Shown here: positions 1-7,094 of the stretch, in pieces | How the letters are laid out: each line of letters opens with the position of its first letter | Numbering within the stretch: the first letter of the stretch is position 1 | NCBI GenBank assembly: GCA_028565635.1 | Contig: JAOXYB010062412.1 | Location: 1-10,555 of the forward strand | Reading direction: 5' to 3' | DNA length: 10,555 nt | Origin: Phoronis ovalis | Taxonomy: Eukaryota > Phoronida > Phoronidae | The notes under the pieces: generated by a model | The model's database searches: none | The model's input: only the letters and a program-made list of their open reading frames with translations | What the model was told of the DNA's origin: nothing | Position numbers and translations under genes: made by a program

Positions 1-63
1 CTAAAATGTATGTTGCAAGTCAATATTTGAGCAGCTTGTAAAAGAGTGTTTTGTAAGAACAGA

Positions 64-109
64 TTAAAACTCCTCATCTGGAGTACAAAATTCTTTTGTT
101 CCAAGCCAG
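64..109 (-). CDS. Possible last exon of the secreted-protein gene (one of several candidates)
   Basis: After an acceptor GACTGAGATACCAG ending at 110, a phase-2 continuation reads SWLGTKEFCTPDEEF and stops at TAA (66-64). The joined protein would be 113 residues. Two alternatives fit the phase as well. One is 451-418, reading RSCCSPGDTLI-stop after a better pyrimidine tract (CATTTTTTCTGCTATGCAG). The other is a piece near 390 reading SMMEHYSNNALRGPL-stop. Only transcript data can decide. No AATAAA-type polyadenylation signal is visible on this strand below 64. Confidence 0.2.
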
Positions 110-199
110 CTGGTATCTCAGTCAGAACAGATATTTTTAAGAACAGGTCCACTGCGTGCCCTTGACCTGAGTAAACTGAATAGCACTCCAAACGTAGTT

Positions 200-228
200 A
201 TGGCTTCCAATCACAAATTGGAAGTCAT
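200..228. repeat. 12-pair hairpin
   Basis: ATGGCTTCCAAT (200-211) and ATTGGAAGTCAT (217-228) form a 12-pair stem with one G-T pair around a 5-base loop (CACAA). It lies inside the SIVGT open frame. It may simply be a chance foldback, but it is one of the longest in the window. Confidence 0.5.
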
Positions 229-262
229 AAACTTGCTGCATCGCTTTTCCAATTCTCACAGC

Positions 263-334
263 CTTGCGCGGTTCGGTACCGACAATGCTTCTTGTGTGAT
301 TTGATCCTTTGCGTGGCACCGTGCCAACAATGCT
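263..334 (-). repeat. Two diverged 27-base direct repeats (SIVGT units)
   Basis: Copies at 263-289 and 308-334, spaced 45 bases apart start to start, a multiple of three. They match at 20 of 27 positions, with most differences silent in the minus-strand frame. Confidence 0.55.
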
Positions 335-461
335 TTTAGGGTAGTTCATAATGGCCCGCGCAAAGCATTATTAGAATAGTGTTCCATCATACTAATTATA
401 AACCACAACACATCATATCAGATTAGGGTGTCACCAGGTGAGCAACATGATCTGCATAGCA

Positions 462-533
462 GAAAAAATGACTTAGTTGGGAGAGCGTTAGGCTGAAGAT
501 CTAAAGTCAGTCGTTCAATCTTGGTTTTTGTCA
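462..533 (+). pseudogene. Degenerate tRNA-Phe(GAA)-like sequence
   Basis: Aligns by hand over its whole length with eukaryotic tRNA-Phe. The D arm is 471-486 (ACTTAGTTGGGAGAGC, 14 of 16 identical). The anticodon arm is 488-504, with loop CTGAAGA carrying anticodon GAA at 495-497 and a five-pair stem including one G-T. The T loop TTCAATC (514-520) is intact. The acceptor arms (462-468 with 526-532) still pair at 6 of 7. The variable loop lacks one base and the T stem (509-513 with 521-525) is badly mismatched, so it is probably not a working tRNA. A T7 run at 536-542 fits a pol III terminator. Either a tRNA pseudogene or the head of a tRNA-derived SINE. Confidence 0.6.
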
Positions 534-535
534 AC

Positions 536-542
536 TTTTTTT
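536..542 (+). terminator. T-run, possible pol III terminator of the tRNA-Phe-like unit
   Basis: Seven T residues begin three bases after the discriminator position of the tRNA-Phe-like unit, where a pol III terminator is expected. They also start a 9-base inverted repeat: TTCAAAGCA at 541-549 pairs with TGCTTTGAA at 583-591. Confidence 0.4.
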
Positions 543-702
543 CAAAGCACATTACATTTTTACTTTTTTATTCTTCTGTATATGCTTTGAATCCAAAATG
601 GCCGCCATGTCAAAAAGTTTGTTTTGGAAGTCATATATACTTCAGTTGATGTCGCCGTGCGACACTACACGATTAATTTTTGTCATTTCTGTTTCTGCTT
701 AC

Positions 703-847
703 CTTTTATCCATTTGTACACCTTTTGCACCATTTTTTCTTGTTTGAATTAGTTGAAACTCTGAAATACCTTTTTCTGAAATCAAAAATTGTAATTTATT
801 ACTTAATTTGCCAAAACTAAGTGTTTTTGGATTACCTTGGGCCGATG
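703..847 (-). CDS. Exon 3 of the unrecognised secreted-protein gene
   Basis: A 145-base exon: acceptor TTTTTGCGTTCAG ending at 848, donor GATAAAAG|GTAAGC at 702. It is phase 1 in and phase 2 out, so it joins exon 2 without a frame break across an 81-base intron (848-928). It reads ASAQGNPKTLSFGKLSNKL, then QFLISEKGISEFQL, IQTRKNGAKGV and QMDK. It has no cysteine and is fairly basic. If the intron were retained, the frame would also stay open (coding-like frame 699-1079), so an unspliced form is possible. Exons 1-3 give 98 codons plus two bases. I do not recognise the protein. Confidence 0.5.
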
Positions 848-928
848 CTGAACGCAAAAAGTATCTGGACTCGTTTAGTAGCTCCCAGTAAAAATAAATA
901 GAAACTAAATTTCCATAAAAGTACTTAC

Positions 929-1015
929 CTATTTTTTGTAAACAATCTTCTGTTTCAGTCGCTTTTAGTCGACATAGCAAATGACCAATGGTTTCTAATG
1001 GCACAACTGGTTTTG
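929..1015 (-). CDS. Exon 2 of the unrecognised secreted-protein gene
   Basis: An 87-base exon symmetrical in phase (1-1). The acceptor is TTTATAATTACAG ending at 1016 and the donor is AAATAG|GTAAGTAC, a near-perfect consensus. Joined to the signal-peptide exon it begins AKPVVPLETIGHLLCRLK and continues ATETEDCLQKI, with two cysteines spaced C-x9-C. No stop occurs in the frame. The short mature N-terminus followed by a cysteine pair and 'CL' is loosely like insect takeout/JH-binding proteins, but the next exon does not support that family. I therefore leave it unnamed. Other exons could lie between exon 1 and this one; I found no other strong minus-strand donor in 1016-4284. Confidence 0.5.
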
Positions 1016-4000
1016 CTGTAATTATAAATATAGTGATATCAAAGTTTAAAACACTGAAATGCATTTCTAAACTGTTCACGGGGTTGTTTTCAAACAGTCG
1101 ATGTTCAATGTTGAAGCGGTTGCAAAGCTAGGAGAAGCCAGCAAGAAAAATCAGCTAAAGATATTTATATTCTAAATAATAATGCGTCAATGAAAGCACG
1201 TAATTATTATTCATGTATAGCTCGTGTTTTAAGTTAATATTTTTTTTCATTGCCAGTCCTGCTTCTTTTTCTTAATCTAAATAAATATTTTCAAAATTGC
1301 GATTCTCATAAGAGACCTTTTGGATGACCGTAAACAAAATCTCACTCGACTAAGTAATTATGCCTTTTCTATAGACTTCACAACTAGTAGGGTATATTGT
1401 GAATTTCACGAAATTTGGATCGCTAATTTTTTCAAGTATACCGAACTGCATGATTTTAAGGCCATGTAAAATATTTTACTTGTGAGAATATGCTTTAATA
1501 TTATCACATTGTGAAACTAGCATTCGAGTTTAATAGTACACTACTATAAATCATACTGGAAACTGAAGAAATAGAACTTGTAATGAATGCACCATCGAGC
1601 AACTTAAATATGAAAATTGAAAATTTCCATCATAAGCTGCTCCCAAAGCATTTACATTTGGGTCTAGTACACGTAAACGTCTGTTCAGGTTGTTGTCTGG
1701 GGTTGCTAAGGATTTCAGATCTAAAGTACAATTTAATTCAATCAGATGCAAATCATCATCAACCTAGATTTGATTTTTTAGGTTAATGTACGCTTTGATT
1801 CTATTGTCAATTTATATAATTAATTGTATTTAAAATTATGGATTTTTTAATTTAGTTCCGTCAGGATACAAATGTGTTTTGTATGCAATTAAAGAAATCA
1901 TTTTGAGTATTCATTTTCAGTTCATACAGTTGCTGATTTAATAAGGTAGAAAATAGCACTTTCTGAGTAAGAGAGTTTGGATCAATCATCCCATTGAGTA
2001 CCACCCTCGCAAATGTAAACATGGTAAAAATATGTAGCAATATAACCAATTCAATGACCGCATAAATGCTATTTTTAATTCAGGTATAGACTGTAATTAT
2101 CCCTGCAATAACGCATGAGATCATCAAAATCAAAGACTTTATCAGCACATCATATGAATTGTGATCGAAACTTGAAGAGCGATATAGGGCTTTATATTGC
2201 ACTATTACGCGTATCTTGCATGCAGACATATGTTTGCTTTAAATCCCAATCGTATTAAATAGTTTTAAACATGATGTTACAAGCTATACAATGCTCCACT
2301 TCGTAACCAGGATTTTCAGTATGTCAGATGACTTTCAGCATTTTTGAGATTAGCAAGATTTTGCATATAATCGTGACTTTTGATGTTTCATTCGAAGACA
2401 AAAAAGTAACGATGATATTTTATACAAATTAATTTCCGCGATATAAGAATACACTATCGCACTTTACTTTCATACAACATTCGTTTTATCGCACTTGCTA
2501 GCTAAGCCATTTGACAGACCTTACGCAATCTACAAATCTAATTATAAATGTTCACGTGTTTGAAAAATTGTTTAGAAATTAAATTAGATTAATCCCTCAA
2601 ACCTTATTGCCCATTTTAAAATAAATTAAAATTAATTTGCAATATTTACTCACTGTGTGATTTCAATAGTAAGCGATAACATATTTTAAGAAAAAGTAAC
2701 AAAAATATTTGAACTCTGACTAAAATAATTAAAAAATTACATAATAGTCTGAATTTGTTCCCATATGAATAAATACTTTTTAATAAATGTCACTTGTATT
2801 TTAATGAAGGCAATTTATTACCCATAACATCAAGTAATTTAATTAAACAACACTAGTCTCAAAAAGAAATAAGAAAATAATAATTAAATCCCGTTCTCAA
2901 GGAAACCTATAAATTAATCATTGCATTTCTCAGAATTGTCCGAAATGTATTCTTTCTACATTTCACCTTAATATTAAAACCATAAATATTTTTCTATGAA
3001 ATTATTGCTATTGCTTTAATTGATTAGCTAGGCAAATTGCAATCACACTTGACAAATCAATTTTTTAAATTTTGATTATTAATTTATATCTGATTTGACA
3101 AGGACAACGGGTAACTAGGAAAATAATCAACAAACAAGTGAACCCACGGGTCTTAATGGATACTATTTGCGTTATAGCTGATTTGATAACCAATATCTGA
3201 GGCACTATGCTGGAGGCACGAACACGCACAAACCAGCTTCGTATTGTCCTTCAAATGGAACATGAGTTTTACATTAATTATTAAAAAGCGACTTTAGATT
3301 CTAATACGAACTAGTGATGCCATGTCACACGAGTCTCTTGACCTTATTTAGTTTTATTTTTGTACATTATCATATATTACCTGTATATGTACTTTTAAAT
3401 TTTAAAGTAAAAGTTATATCATTATACACATTAGGCGAAATATCTTACATAAAATAATTTGCAAGACTCGTTAATGTTAATTGAGTTTATGCAGTAGAGA
3501 TAGTATCTCCGTCTACATGTAACATCCAATTAAAGTACGTGCCATGCACGAGACATAGAACCCCGACGGATAGAACGGCGTTTATATAAGATTCTCTTGG
3601 AGAAGCCTATGTAAAAGATCGATTGCAAAACTGAATGTACCATTTGACCAGAATAAAGAAATGTTAGAATGTAAAACTTTCTGATCCACAGGGCATGATC
3701 GTTCCCTAACATCAAAAAGGATTTCTAGTAAAATTACCGCCTTATTTAGCAGAAACGCGACGCTTTTTGAATGAAAAATGGACTCTTTTTGAAAAGTGAG
3801 AAACATAACACATTCGAGGATCATTTTCTTGAAAAGCAGGAAGTATGAATTTGAAGACATATGTAAACATCAGAGCTATTCAATGACTGTACACAGTAAT
3901 CTGATATTTTTTCATTTCGAGGGTGGTGTTATCGAATTTTCAGAAAGTTACATACACGTTTCTAACAGGTTTTGGCATAATCACAAAACTTTACTCTAAC

Positions 4001-4284
4001 CTACGTTAGTCCTAGATGTACACGTACGGGTCAATTCGAAAAAGTATTTTCGTAATTAATAGTCCTCATCCAATTTCGAAATTAACCCCCTCTTTCTCCG
4101 CTGCCGATGTTACACTAGAGTGCCAAAGACAGGTTTGCGACAGACTACAAAAATGTTGTCATAATAAGTTGTCATAATATTGTGCTCATTCCAGTTTGTT
4201 AAAATTCAAAGTTATTCACCAAAATGTAACTTCTCTCAGTAAAAAATAATGCATTTGAACTTTCATGTGTTTACATAATCTTAC
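1016..4284 (-). other. Inferred intron 1 of the secreted-protein gene
   Basis: If exons 1 and 2 are adjacent this is a 3269-base phase-1 intron. It is very A+T-rich, with stops in all frames, and I see no RNA gene or intact element. Small items in it are a perfect 12-base direct repeat GTTGTCATAATA at 4155-4166 and 4168-4179, and a minus-strand frame at 3585-3644 with faint serpin-like character (see findings). Open frames at 1551-1786 and 1861-2049 look like chance. Confidence 0.4.
4155..4179 (+). repeat. Perfect 12-base direct repeat, 13-base period
   Basis: GTTGTCATAATA occurs at 4155-4166 and again at 4168-4179, separated by one base. Confidence 0.7.
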
Positions 4285-4348
4285 CTGATAATTGGTGAAA
4301 AATAGCTGAAAGCAGGAATAATACACTAACTGAGCTCTTCCAAGCCAT
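4285..4348 (-). CDS. Exon 1 of an unrecognised secreted-protein gene: signal peptide
   Basis: On the minus strand an ATG at 4348-4346 opens 21 codons plus one base: MAWKSS, a hydrophobic core VSVLFLLSAIF, then HQLS. It ends at the strong donor TATCAG|GTAAGA (donor at 4284), phase 1. This is a textbook signal-peptide exon. Joined to the next phase-matched exon it reads HQLS-AKPVV, with a plausible signal-peptidase site around S-A or A-K. A canonical TATA box lies about 80 bases upstream. I recognise no family from this exon. The evidence is the combination of a start, hydrophobic core, donor and TATA spacing, not homology. Confidence 0.55.
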
Positions 4349-4423
4349 TTTGTCGTCTGGTAACGTTTCTCAAACCTTGATTGATTTTTCACACTTAATT
4401 AATAGTTATCTTCTTTGACGTTG

Positions 4424-4431
4424 TTTTTATA
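4424..4431 (-). promoter_or_regulatory. TATA box of the minus-strand secreted-protein gene
   Basis: TATAAAAA on the minus strand, directly preceded by CCAAT (4436-4432). The signal-peptide ATG lies 75 bases beyond its 3' end. A start site about 30 bases downstream would leave a leader of roughly 45-50 bases with no upstream ATG. A CRE-like AACGTCAA follows at 4422-4415. A strong TATA box suits a regulated, tissue-restricted gene; that last point is inference. Confidence 0.45.
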
Positions 4432-4791
4432 ATTGGTTAAATTTAGTCATTCAATAATTTATTCATTCTACAATGAAAAATAATCACTGTGCATTTTTCT
4501 TATCTAACTGTATCTTTGTAATATTTCTGTATTGTTTTTTCCAGCAATCAATCACATTGTTTTTGGAGTATAATTGTTATCATTATTACGAGCTAAATTT
4601 ATTATTTGAATATAAATGGACTAGAACATAAAAGTTTCACAAGAAATTCTCGTAAACAATCATCATGGGATATTTTTTTTAAGATTTCTATAAAAAAATA
4701 ATATTCACCAGTTAATATCAGTATGGCGTTTCGTCTCGAGGTTTTTTCTGAAAGACATGAATAACTTTTTTAAGACATTAAACGTTTATTT

Positions 4792-4846
4792 ATGTTAAAA
4801 CATAGTTACGAAAATTTTTATTAATGTTAAAACATGGTAACGAAAA
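4792..4846 (+). repeat. Tandem 23-base repeat, 32-base period
   Basis: Copies at 4792-4814 and 4824-4846 (ATGTTAAAACATRGTWACGAAAA) match at 21 of 23 positions. A partial third unit, AAAATGGTAACGA, occurs near 4912-4924. Probably a decayed minisatellite. Confidence 0.6.
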
Positions 4847-5538
4847 AAGAAACTTCATGTATAAAACATATTTATCCTACCAGACCTTATGAGACACTGG
4901 TCTTATAGATAAAATGGTAACGATTCTACCAAAATTTGTCGATTATCACACATTCTTGATACCAACCATGTGTTTTGAAACGTTGTTTTCCTAAACCCAC
5001 AATTTTAAATTCCAATTACGTCGTATGCATTACAACAGAGATGTACCTTCAAAATACCAGATTTCTAGTTCCAAATGATGCATGTCCTGTGTCGTCAAGA
5101 CATTTATATCAATATGACTCATATAGATTAAATTTTAATTTTAACCCCACTATCACATTAAGCGCTGCTGATATTAATTTCGTTTCTCAAATTTCACTTT
5201 TTTATTATACTTTGCGTTTTAATGATTATTATAATAATACGTTATTTTACGTTATGATAACACTGTTTTTATATTGAATAGAAAACGGTAAAAAACAAGC
5301 ACTATGCAGTTTTTCAAGCACTCTCGTTGTCAAATCAATACGTACATCTAGCTAATACAGTCCCACTTATATCGACTTGGACAATCCTGTGTATACCAAA
5401 TGTTGACTGCATGTATACGTCACAAACATCAGTACTTTGTCCAAGGGTTCCTTTTTAAAATGATCATCAATATCGGAGAATAAATTTCAGCATAGTACAT
5501 CCCACTAGTCTCCTATGTCACCCTGTTATTTTAAATGT

Positions 5539-5552
5539 TATATATATATATA
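5539..5552. repeat. TA dinucleotide microsatellite
   Basis: Seven uninterrupted TA units. Confidence 0.8.
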
Positions 5553-6337
5553 TTACAGTATTTTACTAGAATTTCAGATTTTTTAAAAATCTTTGTTTCT
5601 TGGAAAAATTCCTGTTTTGAAAATTCCTATTATAACCGGGTATTATATTTTCCCAATTGTTGAAGGTAGGCATCATAAGTAAGAAAATCGAGAATCCTCA
5701 CATGTAGCAAAAAATTCGATATTTATCATATCTATCTGAAATGATATATTCACAGGCGATCATAAATATATCTAGTTTTAGTAAATAATTAAGAAATTTT
5801 AATAGTTTATCCACTTTATGATCAGCTACGTAAACAATATATTTAAAAATCCATCCCCTTTACTGTATTTACAAGCCAAAAACTTGAAAACTTGAAAATA
5901 TCAATTACTTTTCTGAACTAGATGGGTTGACCGTATGAAAAACCCAACCCTTTCCTGGAATAAATATTGAAAATGTGAAAAACACACCCCTGTATTGACG
6001 ACTTACTGAATATATCCCGGGAATATATATTCAAGAACATTATTTGTCTCATGTTGTTATTATCGCAAATAAAGGTTTCCAGTTGAAAACAATAATTACA
6101 GGCTGCATGAACAATGTAGAGTCTAACAAGAGGAAACCTTTTAAAATTAATAATATAATTAAAGGAAATTAATTAATGAAACTTGACTGATTTTATACGA
6201 ATATTTTCGAATAACGAAATAATGGTATTGCAGCTTTATTAGAAACTGAAACATAACCGTCACAAGCGAATGTGAAGGAATATTTTATGAACTAGGAAAT
6301 GTGGGCGATTTTGTAACCCTTTTCGAATTACTTGATA

Positions 6338-6529
6338 GTATAATTACAAATTACAGATAGCTAATGTAAAGTGAATAGAAATTGTGGCAACATTTTATAA
6401 ACAATTAATGATATAACCTGTGTTTACTATAACTTAATTTTTTACACGCAAAATCCAATTTCAACTGTATAATTACAGACTATAGATTCTAATTGTAAAG
6501 TGAATTAAAATTATAGCAGCATCTTAAAA
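6338..6529 (+). repeat. Pair of diverged direct repeats of about 63 bases, 129-base offset
   Basis: Copies at 6338-6400 and 6467-6529 both begin GTATAATTACA and share TGTAAAGTGAAT and a related GCARCAT-containing tail, with small gaps. Similarity fades into the following 30-40 bases. This looks like an old tandem duplication of a unit of about 129 bases. No coding or known element is recognisable. Confidence 0.5.
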
Positions 6530-6936
6530 TTAAAGCTAAGGTGATATGTCTTTAAAATCATAAGATATATTAAACAAGAAAAGCCCATCTATGCACTAAT
6601 TGTCTCAAATTGTTCTAACAACGTTTTTAACATTCAAGCAAATTCACTCTTACTGTGAATAATCATTGTTATATTACCTTAAATTAATTCTAAATATCTG
6701 CCTTGACTTTTAATTTAGCTTCTCGATGGGTTTCATCAAAAATTATTTTCTTTATATTAATTGCAGTCAAGAAAAATACGTACATAAAACGAATTAGAAA
6801 GATTTACTGATTTCACATAGTAGATTGCATCACAGAGCAAAGGAAATTCTAAGATGCAAGATATTTTCCAGATGTGGGAAGTGGGTATTATATTTATATA
6901 GCTATTATTTTCAAAGAGACGAACAGTTGTAGTCTA

Positions 6937-6949
6937 CCACCAGATGGAG
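6937..6949 (+). promoter_or_regulatory. CTCF-like motif CCACCAGATGGAG upstream of Tango1
   Basis: CCACCAGATGGAG resembles the CTCF core (CCASYAGRKGGC) but lacks the usual GC end. It also contains an E-box, CAGATG. It is unusual in this A+T-rich context and sits about 30-45 bases before the start codon, between a weak TATTTATATA (6891-6900) and the ATG. Confidence 0.25.
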
Positions 6950-6957
6950 TATTATAG

Positions 6958-6964
6958 TGACGTG
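6958..6964 (+). promoter_or_regulatory. TGACGTG bZIP (CREB3/XBP1-type) half-site next to the Tango1 start
   Basis: TGACGTG lies 15 bases upstream of the ATG. This is the core bound by CREB3-family and XBP1 factors, which are known to switch on secretory-pathway genes; insect CrebA is the classic example. Tango1 is such a gene, so the site is plausible. A 7-base match alone is weak, and it would fall inside the leader unless transcription starts very close to the ATG. Confidence 0.35.
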
Positions 6965-6975
6965 TCTTTATAATC

Positions 6976-6987
6976 CAATATGGCGAG
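6976..6987 (+). promoter_or_regulatory. TISU/YY1-like start context at the Tango1 ATG
   Basis: The start codon sits in CAATATGGCGAG. This matches 9 of 12 positions of the TISU consensus SAASATGGCGGC, which overlaps YY1 sites and directs initiation on very short leaders. The mismatches are T before the ATG and the last two bases. The match is suggestive only. Confidence 0.3.
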
Positions 6988-7094
6988 AACTAGATTGAAA
7001 GTATTGTTTGTCCTCCTCTTGCATGTTTTAATCGCTAATAGTGCTGGAGCAAAGATTTCAAACAAGAAATTATGTGCTGATCGTGATTGTAAAA
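6980..7094 (+). CDS. Tango1: Tango1/MIA3 exon 1: signal peptide and start of the MIA-type SH3-like domain
   Basis: First coding exon of a Tango1 homologue. Tango1 sits at ER exit sites. Its lumenal SH3-like domain engages bulky cargo such as collagen, and its cytoplasmic part recruits COPII coat. The exon encodes 38 residues plus one base. A basic start (MARTRLK) leads into a hydrophobic core (VLFVLLLHVLI) and a likely cleavage site after AGA at residue 24, so the product enters the ER. It then reads NKKLCADRDCK, the family's opening signature with the C-x4-C pair (Cys32, Cys37) that forms the first disulfide. The donor is AAAA|GTAAGC at 7095, phase 1. I chose this ATG because it alone yields a complete signal peptide immediately before that signature. 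An untranslated upstream exon cannot be excluded. Identification comes from remembered family motifs joined across exons 1-3, not from a search. Confidence 0.85.

Larger units (their letters stand above)
131..370 (-). other. Open frame with duplicated SIVGT-x-PRK peptide, coding status uncertain
   Basis: A minus-strand frame is open from about 370, with an ATG at 349-347, to a TAA at 137-139. It contains SIVGTVPRK (334-308), the linker GSNHTR with one preceding base step, and SIVGTEPRK (289-263). It then reads AVRIGKAMQQVYDFQF, VIGSHNYVWSAIQF and TQVKGTQWTCS. Of the seven base differences between the two 27-base copies, five are silent third-position changes and two change one codon. That pattern is expected of translated sequence. 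It is richer in G+C than its surroundings. There is no signal peptide and no family I recognise. It may be a separate small gene, an alternative 3' exon of the neighbouring gene, or part of an old transposable element. Confidence 0.35.
4349..6979. other. Divergent intergenic region
   Basis: Lies between the minus-strand signal-peptide exon and the Tango1 start. No supported exon was found on either strand. An open frame of 100 codons at 4975-5277 is A+T-driven, with poor composition and no splice or family support. The region holds the repeats listed separately, a TA microsatellite, and a dyad at 6007-6033: TGAATATAT and ATATATTCA arms around CCCGGG. The proximal promoters of both genes are expected at its two ends. 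Confidence 0.6.

Noticed and set aside
929-1015. Takeout/JH-binding or Osiris family identity for the orphan gene
   Set aside because: The cysteine pair and following CL are only loosely similar, and exon 3 lacks the expected following motifs.
3796-3999. 67-codon plus-strand open frame
   Set aside because: No splice context and no family resemblance. Its length is ordinary for chance in this window.
4975-5277. 100-codon plus-strand open frame
   Set aside because: It is rich in Y, N, F and L from A+T-rich DNA, has no splice or start support, and shows no domain or repeat pattern.
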